Source: Spirillospora albida (lineage in GTDB: Bacteria; Actinomycetota; Actinomycetes; Streptosporangiales; Streptosporangiaceae). Taken from it: 64,000 nucleotides of DNA. How positions within the stretch are numbered: position 1 is the stretch's first letter; every line of letters begins with the position of its first letter. The notes below the pieces were generated by a model. That model searched no databases and had not been told where the DNA came from. It saw only the letters and a list, made by a program, of their open reading frames with translations. The position numbers and the translations under genes were made by a program. Shown piece after piece: positions 1-7,850 of this stretch. The DNA lies in NCBI RefSeq assembly GCF_000718255.1, contig NZ_JOFJ01000025.1, positions 1-64,000 of the forward strand. The letters are read 5' to 3'.

Positions 1-383
1 GGTGTGCTTTGGGGGCGGTTGCCCCGACACCTCAAGACTCCGGTGACGCAGGGTGATGTTCTGGTTTCGTACGGGTGCGGGACGGTTGCGCCGCCCCCGT
101 TCCCCTCAACTCCCAGAACCGGGCGGCTGAACGTGAGGCTCCACGCTCCCCGCTCCCGGGCTGAGCGGCACGGCGCGGACCTGGTCGCCCTCGCCGTCCG
201 GCCCTGCCGTTCCGTGGCCCGACGGGTCCCCGGGGGGGGGATCAGGAGAGCCGGAGGGTCGGCAGGCAGGTCGGCGCGTCCTCACCGGTGGTGATCTTCT
301 TCTCGGCGGATCGCCTGCTACGCCGACAAGGGATACGTCGGTGCCGGCGGCGCGGGTCAAGCCGACTTGCGAAGGAGTTTCCC
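1..383. other. Left edge, no supported gene
   Basis: No reading frame here has both a ribosome site and protein-like composition; the frames that stay open look like GC-rich noise. The only recognisable signal is the Shine-Dalgarno GAAGGAG at about 371-377 serving the remnant at 384. Confidence 0.5.
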
Positions 384-560
384 ATGTCGTCCGGTATCGC
401 GGAGTTGGCCGCCGTCAGTCTCGACTGCCCCGACCCGCCGGTGCTCGCCGCGTTCTACGCCGCCCTGACGGGCGGGAAGATCACCCATGACGGCCCGGAC
501 GCGTCCGCGATCGTGCTGCGGGACGGGATGCGCGTCATCTTCCTCCCCCGCCGCCGGTAG
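384..560 (+). pseudogene. Truncated glyoxalase/VOC-family fragment
   Basis: A 58-residue product starting at the ATG behind GAAGGAG. Its text (LDCPDPPVLAAFYAALTGG, then IVLRDGMRVIFL) matches the first beta-alpha-beta unit of actinobacterial VOC (glyoxalase/bleomycin resistance-like) proteins, which are normally about 115-135 residues. A stop follows directly, and the next 100 bases do not continue the fold in any frame before the convergent methyltransferase ends at 663. This is most likely the 5' half of a deleted gene. Family assignment is from the motif pattern only. Confidence 0.55.
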
Positions 561-662
561 TCCCGGCGGACGGCCTCACCACTCCTCGTTCTGCATCGGG
601 GTGCGGTGCCGGGCGGCCGCACCAGCGCCGCGACGGTGGGCCGCTTCTCGAGTTGAGCGGCG

Positions 663-1739
663 TCAGACGGGGGTGGCGGGGGTGTCCAGCCAGACCGTGT
701 GGGCGTCGGGGGTGACGGTCAGGCCGAAGCGGGTGATGTCGGGGCTTCCCCACTTGAGCCACTGGACGTAGGCGTCCTCCACCCGGTCCCAGAGATCTCC
801 GGCCTGCTCCAGCCGGTACGCCTCGTCCCCCGGGACGTAGTCCACGGACGCCCATGCGCCGCCCGGTCCCTGCGCGTCCAAGATCCAGAGCGTGGCCTCG
901 CCGGTCGGCTCGGCGTCCTCGTAGAAGCGCGACACCACACCGGGCACCCGCGCCGCGATCACGAGATCCGCCGCCACGGGTGCGTACCGGATCGACCTGG
1001 GATCGAGTCGGGTCTCGGACACGGTGACGTCACCGCCCGCGTCCACCCACGCGCGCGGACGTCCTCCGGCGGGACGCTGCGCGCGCAGCAGCATGTAGTC
1101 GGCCGAGCCGTGGAACCGGCCGACGGCCGTCCCATCCGGAAGCACGTCCAACCGGAGCACGGTGCCGAACCCGAAACCGGGCGCGTACGGAGCGACGATC
1201 ACACCGCCCGGCCGGGTCTGCTCGACCCACGCCCGCGGAACGGACGACACCGCGCAGGTCGCGTGCACCCGGTCATAGGGAGCCCCCTGACGCCATCCTT
1301 CCGAGCCGTCCCCGACGACCAGCCGGGGAGCGAACCCGGCGGTCTTCAGCCGCCCGGCGGCCTGGGCCGCCATGTCCGGATCGACCTCGACCGAGGTCAC
1401 GTGAACCCCGGGGAGCGACGACAGCAGGGCGGCCGTCCAGCCCGACCCGGTGCCGATCTCCAGCACCCGGTCGTGCGGCAGCGGGTCGAGCAGCCGCAGG
1501 AACTCGGCCACCATCGTCGGCATCGACAAAGAGGAGGTGGCCAGTCCCTCGCCTTCGGCCCGGCCGTCCTCGAACTGGACGATGAGAGGCCGGTCGAGCG
1601 CCACGACCTCGTCCCAGCGGCCGGGGTCGGCGTCGCGGTCGACCCGCGTCCAGGGGCCGGGCCCGAGGTCGGCCCACACCACCGGCGGCGCGAACAGGCT
1701 CCGGGGAACCCGCCGGAACACCTCATCCCAGTCGGTCAC
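663..1739 (-). CDS. tgmC: PIMT-type methyltransferase of an ATP-grasp RiPP system
   Basis: A 358-aa SAM-dependent methyltransferase starting at GTG 1739. The N-terminal two thirds has the protein-L-isoaspartate methyltransferase fold: SSLSMPTMVAEFL (residues ~68-80), glycine-rich SAM loop LEIGTGSGWTAALL, acidic residue in SVEVDPD, then VGDGSEGW. The C-terminal third is unlike housekeeping PCMT (about 200 aa) but typical of the longer methyltransferases that accompany actinobacterial ATP-grasp peptide maturases (TIGR04188 type). With tgmA and tgmB 2.2 kb away it probably methylates an Asp of the crosslinked precursor, as ThfM does in fuscimiditide (aspartimide formation). The substrate is inferred. 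It is the last gene of a minus-strand run behind the XRE regulator and the 124-aa gene. Its GTG overlaps the stop of a startless Gly/Lys-rich reading frame. Confidence 0.82.
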   Translation of the reverse strand: MTDWDEVFRRVPRSLFAPPVVWADLGPGPWTRVDRDADPGRWDEVVALDRPLIVQFEDGRAEGEGLATSSLSMPTMVAEFLRLLDPLPHDRVLEIGTGSGWTAALLSSLPGVHVTSVEVDPDMAAQAAGRLKTAGFAPRLVVGDGSEGWRQGAPYDRVHATCAVSSVPRAWVEQTRPGGVIVAPYAPGFGFGTVLRLDVLPDGTAVGRFHGSADYMLLRAQRPAGGRPRAWVDAGGDVTVSETRLDPRSIRYAPVAADLVIAARVPGVVSRFYEDAEPTGEATLWILDAQGPGGAWASVDYVPGDEAYRLEQAGDLWDRVEDAYVQWLKWGSPDITRFGLTVTPDAHTVWLDTPATPV

Positions 1740-2029
1740 GACTTCTTCCCGTCGTGCGGGTTGCCCTTCGTGCCGTCACCCTTGCCGCCGTGCCCGCCGC
1801 TTTTCTGCCCGTCGCCCCCGCCCGCCTGGTGGGAGCCCCGACACCGGCTGCCATGGCCGCCGCTTGGACCGAACTGACCGCGCGAAATGGCCGGACAGCG
1901 CTATCTCCGGCCTCGGCCAGGGCGGCGAACCCGCAACGTGGGATCGCGCCTCGGCCGTAAAGACGTCGTGTGGCCGCCCGCCCGGCCGGACCCGGGCAAC
2001 CCGAGGCGGGGCCGCACGACCCCGGCCGA
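1740..2029. other. Gap upstream of tgmC with a startless Gly/Lys-rich frame
   Basis: A minus-strand frame is open for 54 codons (1900 to the TGA at 1738-1736) and ends in a GTGA overlap with tgmC. Its last ~28 codons encode Gly, Lys, Asp and His almost only (for example GGDGQKSGGHGGKGDG, ending HDGKKS). No ATG, GTG, TTG or CTG occurs in this frame after the upstream stop, so it cannot be called as a gene. It may be the tail of a lost precursor-like gene. Nothing else was recognised in the gap. Confidence 0.4.
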
Positions 2030-2404
2030 TCAGGCGCGCTTCTCGATCTCTTCGAAGATGTCGGCGTCGGTCTGTTGCTGCCATCTTGGAAGCGCGTCCC
2101 AGTCGGCGACGTAGGACGGTTTCGGGTCGGTGATGTGCTTGTAGATCTGGGCGATCCAGCACAGCGCAACGAAACGGCCCTTTTGGTCCCGAGTGAGCTT
2201 GGATGTGCTCCCGTCGGACACAGCGATGAAATCCGCGACCTGCCGGTAGACCGCGGCCGCGGCTTGCCGCTCCCATTCTGGGGTATCGGCCCACGGGGCA
2301 ACGTATCCAGGCTTGGGATCTCCTGGATAGTACTTGCGAACTCCGGCGATCCATGCTTCGCGGAAGATACGTCCGTGTTCGCTTTGCCGGGTGTCCGACT
2401 GCAT
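2030..2404 (-). CDS. Uncharacterised protein, internal tandem duplication
   Basis: A 124-aa soluble protein with an ATG at 2404, ten bases after the XRE stop. It holds two related units. Unit 1 (residues ~12-60) reads FREAWIAGVRKYYPGDPKPGYV..W..TPEWERQ...VYRQVADFI. Unit 2 (~73-122) reads FVALCWIAQIYKHITDPKPSYV..W..LPRWQQQ...IFEEIE. The shared core is W-I-A ... D-P-K-P-x-Y-V ... W-x-x-x-P-x-W-x-x-Q. The W-x-x-L-P-x-W pattern loosely recalls RyR-type repeats, but I do not assign the family. The gene sits between the regulator and tgmC in the RiPP locus, so it may be an accessory gene of that system. Confidence 0.65.
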   Translation of the reverse strand: MQSDTRQSEHGRIFREAWIAGVRKYYPGDPKPGYVAPWADTPEWERQAAAAVYRQVADFIAVSDGSTSKLTRDQKGRFVALCWIAQIYKHITDPKPSYVADWDALPRWQQQTDADIFEEIEKRA

Positions 2405-2413
2405 ATCGTCTCC

Positions 2414-3706
2414 TCAGAGTTGGGCGATCCGGTCGCTGAGTTGAGCTACCTGGCTATCAGAAATCATCGGGATGAGCCGGGTCCGCAGTCCTTGGAGTTT
2501 GCGCCCGACGTACCCCGACGATTTGGTTTTTTCCGCCAGGTCGACGGCCTGCACGCCGTATTCGACAATCTGGTCCAGGTCTTTGCCGTGAATACCCAGG
2601 GCGGCCAGGTCGACCAGGATGCTTCCGCGCCGACGTGGCGATGTTGTGGCGGCGAGGGCCTCGTTCAGCGCATCCGAAGCGAGGTCGACCCTTCCCAGAG
2701 CGGCATAACAAGTGCCGCGTTCTTCAGCCAATCGCGAGCCGTCGAAACGGAGCCAACCGCCCGGCATCGCGGGGCCGCTCAACGACTTCACTCGCTCGGC
2801 CTCGTCCAAGGCACGCCGGCAATCATCGAGCTTCCCCAGTCCGGCATACGCCTCCGCCTGCACGGCGGCGACCCAATGCCGACTGGACAATTGACCGTCA
2901 CCACGTCGGGCGACCCGCGCGGCTCCCTTCAAGATCGGCGTCACGTCCTGGAATCGGCGTTCGTACATAACGAGATAGGCGTGCCGGGTGAGGGCGCATG
3001 CCCATAGGTCGAACGCGTCACCTTCTCTGCCGGCGTCGGCCGCGAGCTTGTAGCAGTGCGCGGCATCGGTGTACCGGTCGGCGTCGAAGAGGATCTCTCC
3101 TGCGAGTTGGAGAAGGTCGGCGGTCGCGACGCAGAGGCGCTTGTGCGCGACTGAGGAATGCGCACGGCGGAGGCTACTGACGAGCAGGTCGAGTTGCTGC
3201 CGTACGACGGGGTAGACGGTCCATTTGGACTCAGCCAGGGCGTACACCCGCCACAGGTGAGAGTTCAGCTGTTCGTAGTGGCTGATCCGTTCGGGATCGG
3301 CGGTGTGCGCATCGGCGTCGATATCGGGGACCGTGACCAGCGTTCCCGCGATGCTCAGCAGGCGAAGCAACTCCCGGCGGTTCATGTCCTCCAGTTCATC
3401 AGAGTCGAGACCGGATGTGATCACCGTGGGGTCGATGACACGGCCGCGGAGTACCCGCACGGGGTCGGCTGACGGGTGGATCTGCGTCCCCAGCGCGGCG
3501 ACCAACAGCAGCTCGTCCAGCTCGTCCGGACGGATCTGAAGGAGTTCGCAGAGCTTCGAGCGATGGTGGGGCTGGGGATCGCATTGACCGCGTTCCCAGC
3601 GGGCGACCGTGGACCGGTCGGCGCCCAAGGCACCGGCAAGGGATTCCTGAGTGAACCCGAGCGTTCTCCGGCGCTTGGCCAGCCGGGGCCGTCTCCTTGC
3701 CGTCAT
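2414..3706 (-). CDS. XRE-family regulator with C-terminal TPR-like domain
   Basis: A 430-aa protein; the ATG at 3706 is chosen because GGAGG lies 8 bases upstream. Residues ~5-60 form a helix-turn-helix (RRTLGFTQESLAGALGAD, then STVARWERGQ). The remainder is helical with TPR-like spacing (ATADLLQLAGEILFDADRY, YKLAADAGREGD, AEAYAGLGKLDDCRRALDEAE, TCYAALGRVDLASDAL). This architecture is common next to actinobacterial RiPP loci. It is divergent from tgmA across a 212-bp region holding three ATGCACC iterons, its likely operator. It could respond to a peptide or small ligand; that is inference. Confidence 0.85.
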   Translation of the reverse strand: MTARRRPRLAKRRRTLGFTQESLAGALGADRSTVARWERGQCDPQPHHRSKLCELLQIRPDELDELLLVAALGTQIHPSADPVRVLRGRVIDPTVITSGLDSDELEDMNRRELLRLLSIAGTLVTVPDIDADAHTADPERISHYEQLNSHLWRVYALAESKWTVYPVVRQQLDLLVSSLRRAHSSVAHKRLCVATADLLQLAGEILFDADRYTDAAHCYKLAADAGREGDAFDLWACALTRHAYLVMYERRFQDVTPILKGAARVARRGDGQLSSRHWVAAVQAEAYAGLGKLDDCRRALDEAERVKSLSGPAMPGGWLRFDGSRLAEERGTCYAALGRVDLASDALNEALAATTSPRRRGSILVDLAALGIHGKDLDQIVEYGVQAVDLAEKTKSSGYVGRKLQGLRTRLIPMISDSQVAQLSDRIAQL

Positions 3707-3789
3707 CGATGGTCCTCCGGAAGGAACCCACTCGCCACCGTCGCGTTCGCCGAGGTCAGCGTAATGCGTGATTCGGCGGTGCGACGTCA

Positions 3790-3818
3790 ATGCACCAGGG
3801 ATGCACCACGAATGCACC
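3790..3818. promoter_or_regulatory. Three ATGCACC direct repeats, 11-bp period
   Basis: ATGCACC occurs at 3790-3796, 3801-3807 and 3812-3818, exactly 11 bp apart and so on the same DNA face. The array lies in the divergent region between the XRE gene and tgmA. It is a candidate operator for the XRE-TPR regulator. Confidence 0.55.
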
Positions 3819-3829
3819 GTCATCGCGTC

Positions 3830-3856
3830 GTGGATGCCCTGGGACGAGGCATCCAC
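3830..3856 (+). promoter_or_regulatory. Perfect 9-bp inverted repeat upstream of tgmA
   Basis: GTGGATGCC (3830-3838) pairs with GGCATCCAC (3848-3856) around a 9-base loop. It sits 63 bp before tgmA, between the iterons and the start, so it could be an operator or a 5'-UTR hairpin controlling precursor expression. Confidence 0.4.
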
Positions 3857-3918
3857 CGGAGCTTTCCTTGAAGGAGAACCAAGCGACCGACCCTCATTGA
3901 GCAGAAAGGCGATCAGAG

Positions 3919-4119
3919 ATGGCCCCGTACGGGCTGACACATCAGGTGTACCTTGACCCGGCGTACACCGCACCGATTCCCGGGATCGTGTACGACCCGC
4001 AGCGGCAACTCTCGACCGTGGGCGGTAACCCCCTGGTCGAGCAGCCAGACCTCATGCGGCAGTTCACCGTCACGTGGGGCACGACCGACCGCGACAACAA
4101 GACCGACAACGGGGGCTGA
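3919..4119 (+). CDS. tgmA: ATP-grasp-modified RiPP precursor (graspetide type)
   Basis: A 66-aa precursor peptide. The leader (residues ~1-47) carries aromatic/proline blocks (AYTAPIPGIVYDPQRQ). The C-terminal core is rich in Thr and Asp: T50, T52, T55, T56 and T62 can donate hydroxyls, and D57, D59 and D63 can donate carboxylates, the chemistry used by ATP-grasp ligases to make ester macrocycles. Size, leader style and the gene following after 3 bp match the TIGR04186 family of ATP-grasp RiPP precursors. A TTD...KTD type core with a PIMT-like methyltransferase nearby recalls fuscimiditide. AAAGG lies upstream of the ATG. Which residues are linked cannot be read from sequence. Confidence 0.85.
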   Translation: MAPYGLTHQVYLDPAYTAPIPGIVYDPQRQLSTVGGNPLVEQPDLMRQFTVTWGTTDRDNKTDNGG

Positions 4120-4122
4120 CCC

Positions 4123-5079
4123 TTGAGCGGCACGGTGCTCATCATCACCGACGCGACCGACTACACCGCGGATCTGATCGTCGCGGATCTGCAGGCACGC
4201 GGCGTAGGCGTCACCCGTCTGGACCCGGGATCGGGCCCGGTTCACCTGGCAGCGACGTTGGCGCGTGGAAGATGGCGTAACGGGCTGGGAGACGAGCACC
4301 GTGCCGTCGACCTGGGAGAAGTGGTTTCGGTGCTGTGGCGCTGGCCCACCCCGGCGCCCGGCCATCCCTCCATCGAAAGGCCCGCCCGGCGAGCCTGGGC
4401 TGCTCGCGAGGACGCGGCCGGTATTTTCGGTGTCCTCAAGGCACTTCCGGTCCTCTGGATCAACCACCCCGATCTGGCGGCGGCGGCCAACTCCAAGCCG
4501 GGTCAGCTCGTCACTGCCACCGAATGTGGCCTGAACGTGCCGGACACGATCGTGACAACCTCCGGGGAGGCTGTCCGCGCCTGGGCGTGTGGCCGTGACG
4601 TGCTGTTCAAGGCGTTCCATGCGCAGGGCGCCGACGACGACGCCATGGTGACGGCGAGTCGTGTGGACCCCGATGAGCTACCGGACGAACTGGGCGCGGC
4701 GTCCCTCTTTCAAGAGATCGTCTCCGGCGTGCCCGTGCGGCTGACCATGGTCGGCACGCAGCCGTTCGCCGTGACCATCACGGGCACCGCCGACCTTGAT
4801 TGGCGGCCCGTCCAACACAGGCTGACCTTCGCTCGGATCGACGTTCCGCCGGACGTGTTGAGGGCAGTGCACAGGTTCATGCTGCGTTACCGCCTGGAGT
4901 ACGGGGCGTTCGACTTCATCGCGACCGACGACGCATGGACGTTCCTGGAGATCAACCCGACCGGCATGTACGGCTTCGTAGAGATCCGATCGGGGCTGCG
5001 GATCACGGCGGCGATCTGCGACCGGCTGTGCGAAGCGATGCAATCGCCGGTCTCGTCCGACGCCGGGGTGGGAAGGTGA
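4123..5079 (+). CDS. tgmB: ATP-grasp peptide maturase
   Basis: A 318-aa protein from TTG 4123, three bases after tgmA, so probably translationally coupled. The N-terminal third is the pre-ATP-grasp domain (VLIITDATDYTADLIVADL). Residues ~115-300 form the ATP-grasp fold: NHPDLAAAANSKPGQL, a nucleotide-contact Lys in DVLFKAF, LFQEIVSGVPVRL, and the metal-binding end FDFIATDDAWTFLEINPTG. It fits TIGR04187-type maturases, which activate Asp/Glu side chains of the precursor as acyl-phosphates and let Thr/Ser or Lys attack to form omega-esters or amides. The substrate is presumably the neighbouring tgmA product. Confidence 0.88.
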   Translation: MSGTVLIITDATDYTADLIVADLQARGVGVTRLDPGSGPVHLAATLARGRWRNGLGDEHRAVDLGEVVSVLWRWPTPAPGHPSIERPARRAWAAREDAAGIFGVLKALPVLWINHPDLAAAANSKPGQLVTATECGLNVPDTIVTTSGEAVRAWACGRDVLFKAFHAQGADDDAMVTASRVDPDELPDELGAASLFQEIVSGVPVRLTMVGTQPFAVTITGTADLDWRPVQHRLTFARIDVPPDVLRAVHRFMLRYRLEYGAFDFIATDDAWTFLEINPTGMYGFVEIRSGLRITAAICDRLCEAMQSPVSSDAGVGR

Positions 5080-5084
5080 AGGGC

Positions 5085-5642
5085 ATGACCACCGCGACGA
5101 CGGCGTTCCTGATCCAGCCGACCGACGACACGGCCCTGCGTGCCTCGTTCCTGGATGCCATGGCCGAACACGAACGCGTCGACGGCGGCCCCGACGCGGA
5201 CGGCCTCACCATGGCCGACCTGACCGGCCGGACCTGCATCACGCATTACACCGAGGGCTTGCGGGACGGTACCGCCCTGCGGCCCGGCACCGAACCCATG
5301 AAACAGACCGTGTGGTGGTTCGTGCGGGACGACGCCGACAGGAGGACCTACCTGGGGCGGATCTCGCTCCGCCACCACCCCGTCACGTCCGCCCTGGGCG
5401 AACCCGGTAGCCAACTCTGGATCACCGTGCGTCCGACGATGCGCCGCAAAGGTCTGGGACGGGCATTGCTGACGGCGGCCCTTCCGTTCGCACGGGCCAA
5501 CGGCATCACCCAGGCCGTGGTCGAGGTCTCCCATGGCAACGCGGCAGCCCGACGACTACTCCAGGCGGCGGGAGCGACCCCGGTCGAGCATCGACCCGCC
5601 GAACGAGCAGGACGCCGCCGCTATCACCTCCCGACCGGCTGA
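5085..5642 (+). CDS. GNAT-family N-acetyltransferase
   Basis: A 185-aa protein starting five bases after tgmB with GGAAGG upstream. It has the GNAT core: beta strand plus LWITVRPTMRRKGLGRALLTAAL (acetyl-CoA loop R-x-x-G-x-G/A; residues ~107-130), then NGITQAVVEVSHGNAAARRLLQAAGA. The N-terminal half (SFLDAMAEHERVDGG, TDLTGRTC, YTEGLRDGTAL) resembles GNATs with a WFV-D...YLG strand. Its place at the end of the precursor-ligase transcript suggests it acetylates the peptide product or gives self-protection; that is inference. Confidence 0.8.
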   Translation: MTTATTAFLIQPTDDTALRASFLDAMAEHERVDGGPDADGLTMADLTGRTCITHYTEGLRDGTALRPGTEPMKQTVWWFVRDDADRRTYLGRISLRHHPVTSALGEPGSQLWITVRPTMRRKGLGRALLTAALPFARANGITQAVVEVSHGNAAARRLLQAAGATPVEHRPAERAGRRRYHLPTG

Positions 5643-5909
5643 GCTGAACGATTCGTCCCGGACTCGCACAACGAAGATCGGTGTGCACGCGTGGCGTTCC
5701 CACGGGAACGACATCCGCCCGAGTGGCGGGCCGCGGTGATCCGGCGCCCTGGGCCACCTATGGGCGGACACGGCCGAAGGCGGCGGGGCCGCCGACCGGC
5801 TCATCCACCACCTGACCGAGCTGCCGCTCCTTCTGGCCGACTTGGTGCGCGCAGAGCACGGCACGAGCGTGCGAGGCGGGCGCTCCCCCGCGGAATCGCC
5901 GGGCGCTGG

Positions 5910-6098
5910 TCAGAAGTTCAGCTCGTCCCGCTTGATGCGGGTAATGAGGTCGGCGAAGCTCTCGTGGGACAGGATCAGGTGTCCCGCCTCGGGGAGTCTC
6001 GAATCACGGACGCCGATCGCCGGGGGGAGTCGAGCCAGCTCAACGCAGTTCTCCTGGCCGGTGTCGGCGCTGCGTCCGGATTTTCTCCACTGGGTCAC
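5910..6098 (-). CDS. DUF397-domain small protein
   Basis: 62 aa, GTG start overlapping the XRE stop by four bases (GTGA). It is typical of DUF397: an N-terminal W-R-K-S motif (TQWRKSGRS), C-V-E-L near residue 19, V-R-D-S (GVRDSRLPE) and a C-terminal SFADLITRIK. In streptomycetes such proteins (BldB/WhiJ-associated, AbaA-locus type) pair with the adjacent XRE protein to control development. The first motif is shortened and the central V-A-V-R-D-S is VRDSR here, within normal variation. Confidence 0.9.
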   Translation of the reverse strand: MTQWRKSGRSADTGQENCVELARLPPAIGVRDSRLPEAGHLILSHESFADLITRIKRDELNF

Positions 6099-6901
6099 TG
6101 GCGGGCCTCGATCATCTCTCGGAGTCTGGCGCGGGTGATCTCTGGGGAGAGTGCGCGCCCGCTGGTTCGATCAAATGCGACGGTGAGTCTACGCAAGTCG
6201 CTCATCTCGGTCACCAGGCTCCCGCGGGCGGGAGTCTCAACAAATCCGACCTCTCGCTCGTGCGTAGCGAACAGGTGAAAGGCCCCCTCAAGCCCCACCT
6301 GCGGACCGACATCGATCGGAACCAGTCGAAGCGTGACGTTCGGCAGATCCGCGATCTCTGCAAGTCTCGCGACCTGCCCCGGCCGGATGGCGCACGGAAT
6401 GAGCAGCAGCGCCACCTCCGACAGCAGGATCGAGACGTAGGGCGGATCGGCTCGAGTGAGGACTCCTTGCCGCTCCATTCGCTGCTTGACCTGGCCATCC
6501 ACGTCCGAGACGCCGGCCAGGGTGAACGCCTCCCGCGCGTACTCGGGAGTCTGGAGCAGTCCCGGGATGAAGGCGACCCCGTTGATGCGGATCACGGTGG
6601 CCAGGGCCTCGTACTCGGCGAAGGCAAGGAACTGCGCTGGGGCCTGCATGGTGGTGGCGTAGTGGTGAAGGGCTTCCAGCAGCCCTCCCGTTCCCCATTC
6701 GGCATCGAGAGTCCGGAGGGCGTCGACGGGCGGGTGGTTCCGCCCTGCCTCCCAATTCGAGACTGTCTTGTGGTCGGCCGCCACGATCTTCCCGACCGCA
6801 GCTTGGGAGAGGCGGTGCTGCTTACGGAGTCTCCGCAGCGTATAGGCCAGAAGACACCAGAGACCGGCCATCGGGTCTACCGACTCAGCGGTGGTCGCCA
6901 T
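6095..6901 (-). CDS. WhiJ-like XRE regulator with DUF5753 domain
   Basis: 268 aa; the ATG at 6901 has GGAGGGTC just upstream. It has a helix-turn-helix at residues ~18-70 (LRRLRKQHRLSQAAVG, KTVSNWEAGRNHP), then the DUF5753/Scr1-type ligand domain (VIRINGVAFIPGLLQTPEYAREAF, RMERQGVLTRADPPYVSILLSEVALL, PNVTLRLVPIDVGPQ). It forms an operon with the DUF397 gene (overlap) and is divergent from an RsbW-like kinase gene, the conserved whiJ/abaA-type arrangement of actinomycetes. It probably controls differentiation or antibiotic genes. Confidence 0.9.
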   Translation of the reverse strand: MATTAESVDPMAGLWCLLAYTLRRLRKQHRLSQAAVGKIVAADHKTVSNWEAGRNHPPVDALRTLDAEWGTGGLLEALHHYATTMQAPAQFLAFAEYEALATVIRINGVAFIPGLLQTPEYAREAFTLAGVSDVDGQVKQRMERQGVLTRADPPYVSILLSEVALLLIPCAIRPGQVARLAEIADLPNVTLRLVPIDVGPQVGLEGAFHLFATHEREVGFVETPARGSLVTEMSDLRRLTVAFDRTSGRALSPEITRARLREMIEARQ

Positions 6902-7008
6902 TGACCCTCCGTAACTCTCGTTCCTCTCGCGAGACAACGCCAGGGTAGCGCCGGGTGTGTGAGCCTGTGCGCGGAGCAACGAACTTCGTACACAAGGGCG
7001 ATGCCACG

Positions 7009-7443
7009 ATGACAACGACCGCACTCGATATCACCTGCCTCGCCGCCCGGACCGCCGCCGGTCAGGTGCGGATGCTGATCGAACTCAGGCTTGCCGAGTG
7101 GGGGCTGAGCGGCATTGCCGATGACATGTGCCTCATCGCGGGCGAACTCGTGGCGAACGCGGTGAAATGCACACCTGATGACAAGATCCGTGTGAGGCTG
7201 ACCCGCGAGTCGTGCGCGGTCCTGCTCGGGGTTTGGGACTCGTCGGACAGGTCACCCGTCGCGAACCGGCTCACCGAGGTGTCCCTGGAGGACATCACCC
7301 CCGATCCCGCCGCCTTGGACCCCGGCCATGAGGACGGCACGGGCGGACGCGGCTTGTCCATCGTCGAGGCGCTCTCGTCACAATGCGGCGTGGACAGGAC
7401 CGACCCTCACGGTAAATGGGTCTGGTCACGCGTCGGCTTCTAA
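7009..7443 (+). CDS. RsbW-like ATP-binding protein
   Basis: 144 aa; ATG 7009 chosen with AAGGGCG upstream. It contains a GHKL/HATPase_c fold: N-box CLIAGELVANAVKCTPD (residues ~40-56), LGVWDSSDR as the G1 region, GRGLSIVEALS as G2, and a terminal KWVWSRV strand. It resembles anti-sigma factor kinases such as RsbW/SpoIIAB, but no sigma or anti-anti-sigma gene is adjacent. It completes WhiJ-like module 1 with the divergent XRE/DUF397 pair; a second copy of this layout occurs at 44.2-45.7 kb. Confidence 0.87.
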   Translation: MTTTALDITCLAARTAAGQVRMLIELRLAEWGLSGIADDMCLIAGELVANAVKCTPDDKIRVRLTRESCAVLLGVWDSSDRSPVANRLTEVSLEDITPDPAALDPGHEDGTGGRGLSIVEALSSQCGVDRTDPHGKWVWSRVGF

Positions 7444-7641
7444 ATACCGCCAGCGGGGTCAGCCGCTGCCGCCAATGGACGCCGCCGGGTGCCGGCCAGG
7501 TATCTGCGCCAGTCGAAGGGATGTCGTCGATCCCCGCCTTGGGGTCTGGGGCGGGAGCCCCAGGGGGTCCTGTCCGAGCGCCAGCGAGGGCCTTCGCCAT
7601 GGCGTGGCCGGTTTCTGGGCGGGCGGGCCGCCGCCCGGGCG

Positions 7642-7839
7642 TCACTCTTTCCGGGTGCGGTTCTTTACCGCCGACCAGATGAGTTCGCTGATCGTCAGAG
7701 CGGTCAGTCCGGCGCCGAACCATGCGATGGCGCCGAGGTGGTCGCCTGCCAGGAGGGGGTAACCGTCGGTCATTCTGAGGACGCTCAGGACGGCCGCGTA
7801 GGCGGCGAAGATATAGAGCCTTTCGCGGACTCTCTTCAC
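7642..7839 (-). CDS. Small membrane protein at the end of the flagellar operon
   Basis: 65 aa from GTG 7839 with GAGGGGAA upstream, 11 bases after flhB. Two hydrophobic segments are visible (IFAAYAAVLSVLRM and LGAIAWFGAGLTALTISELIW) between basic ends (MKRVRER and KNRTRKE), so it is probably an integral membrane protein with both ends inside. I do not recognise a family. Linkage to flhB suggests co-expression with the export apparatus. Confidence 0.6.
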   Translation of the reverse strand: MKRVRERLYIFAAYAAVLSVLRMTDGYPLLAGDHLGAIAWFGAGLTALTISELIWSAVKNRTRKE

Positions 7840-7850
7840 GGTCGTTCCCC

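Noticed and set aside
4..294. Open frame of 96 codons at the left edge
   Set aside because: No ribosome site, Arg/Pro/Gly-rich composition typical of noncoding frames in GC-rich DNA, no recognisable domain.
663..1739. Housekeeping protein repair methyltransferase (pcm)
   Set aside because: The protein is ~150 residues longer than PCM and lies beside tgmA/tgmB, so the RiPP-associated type fits better.
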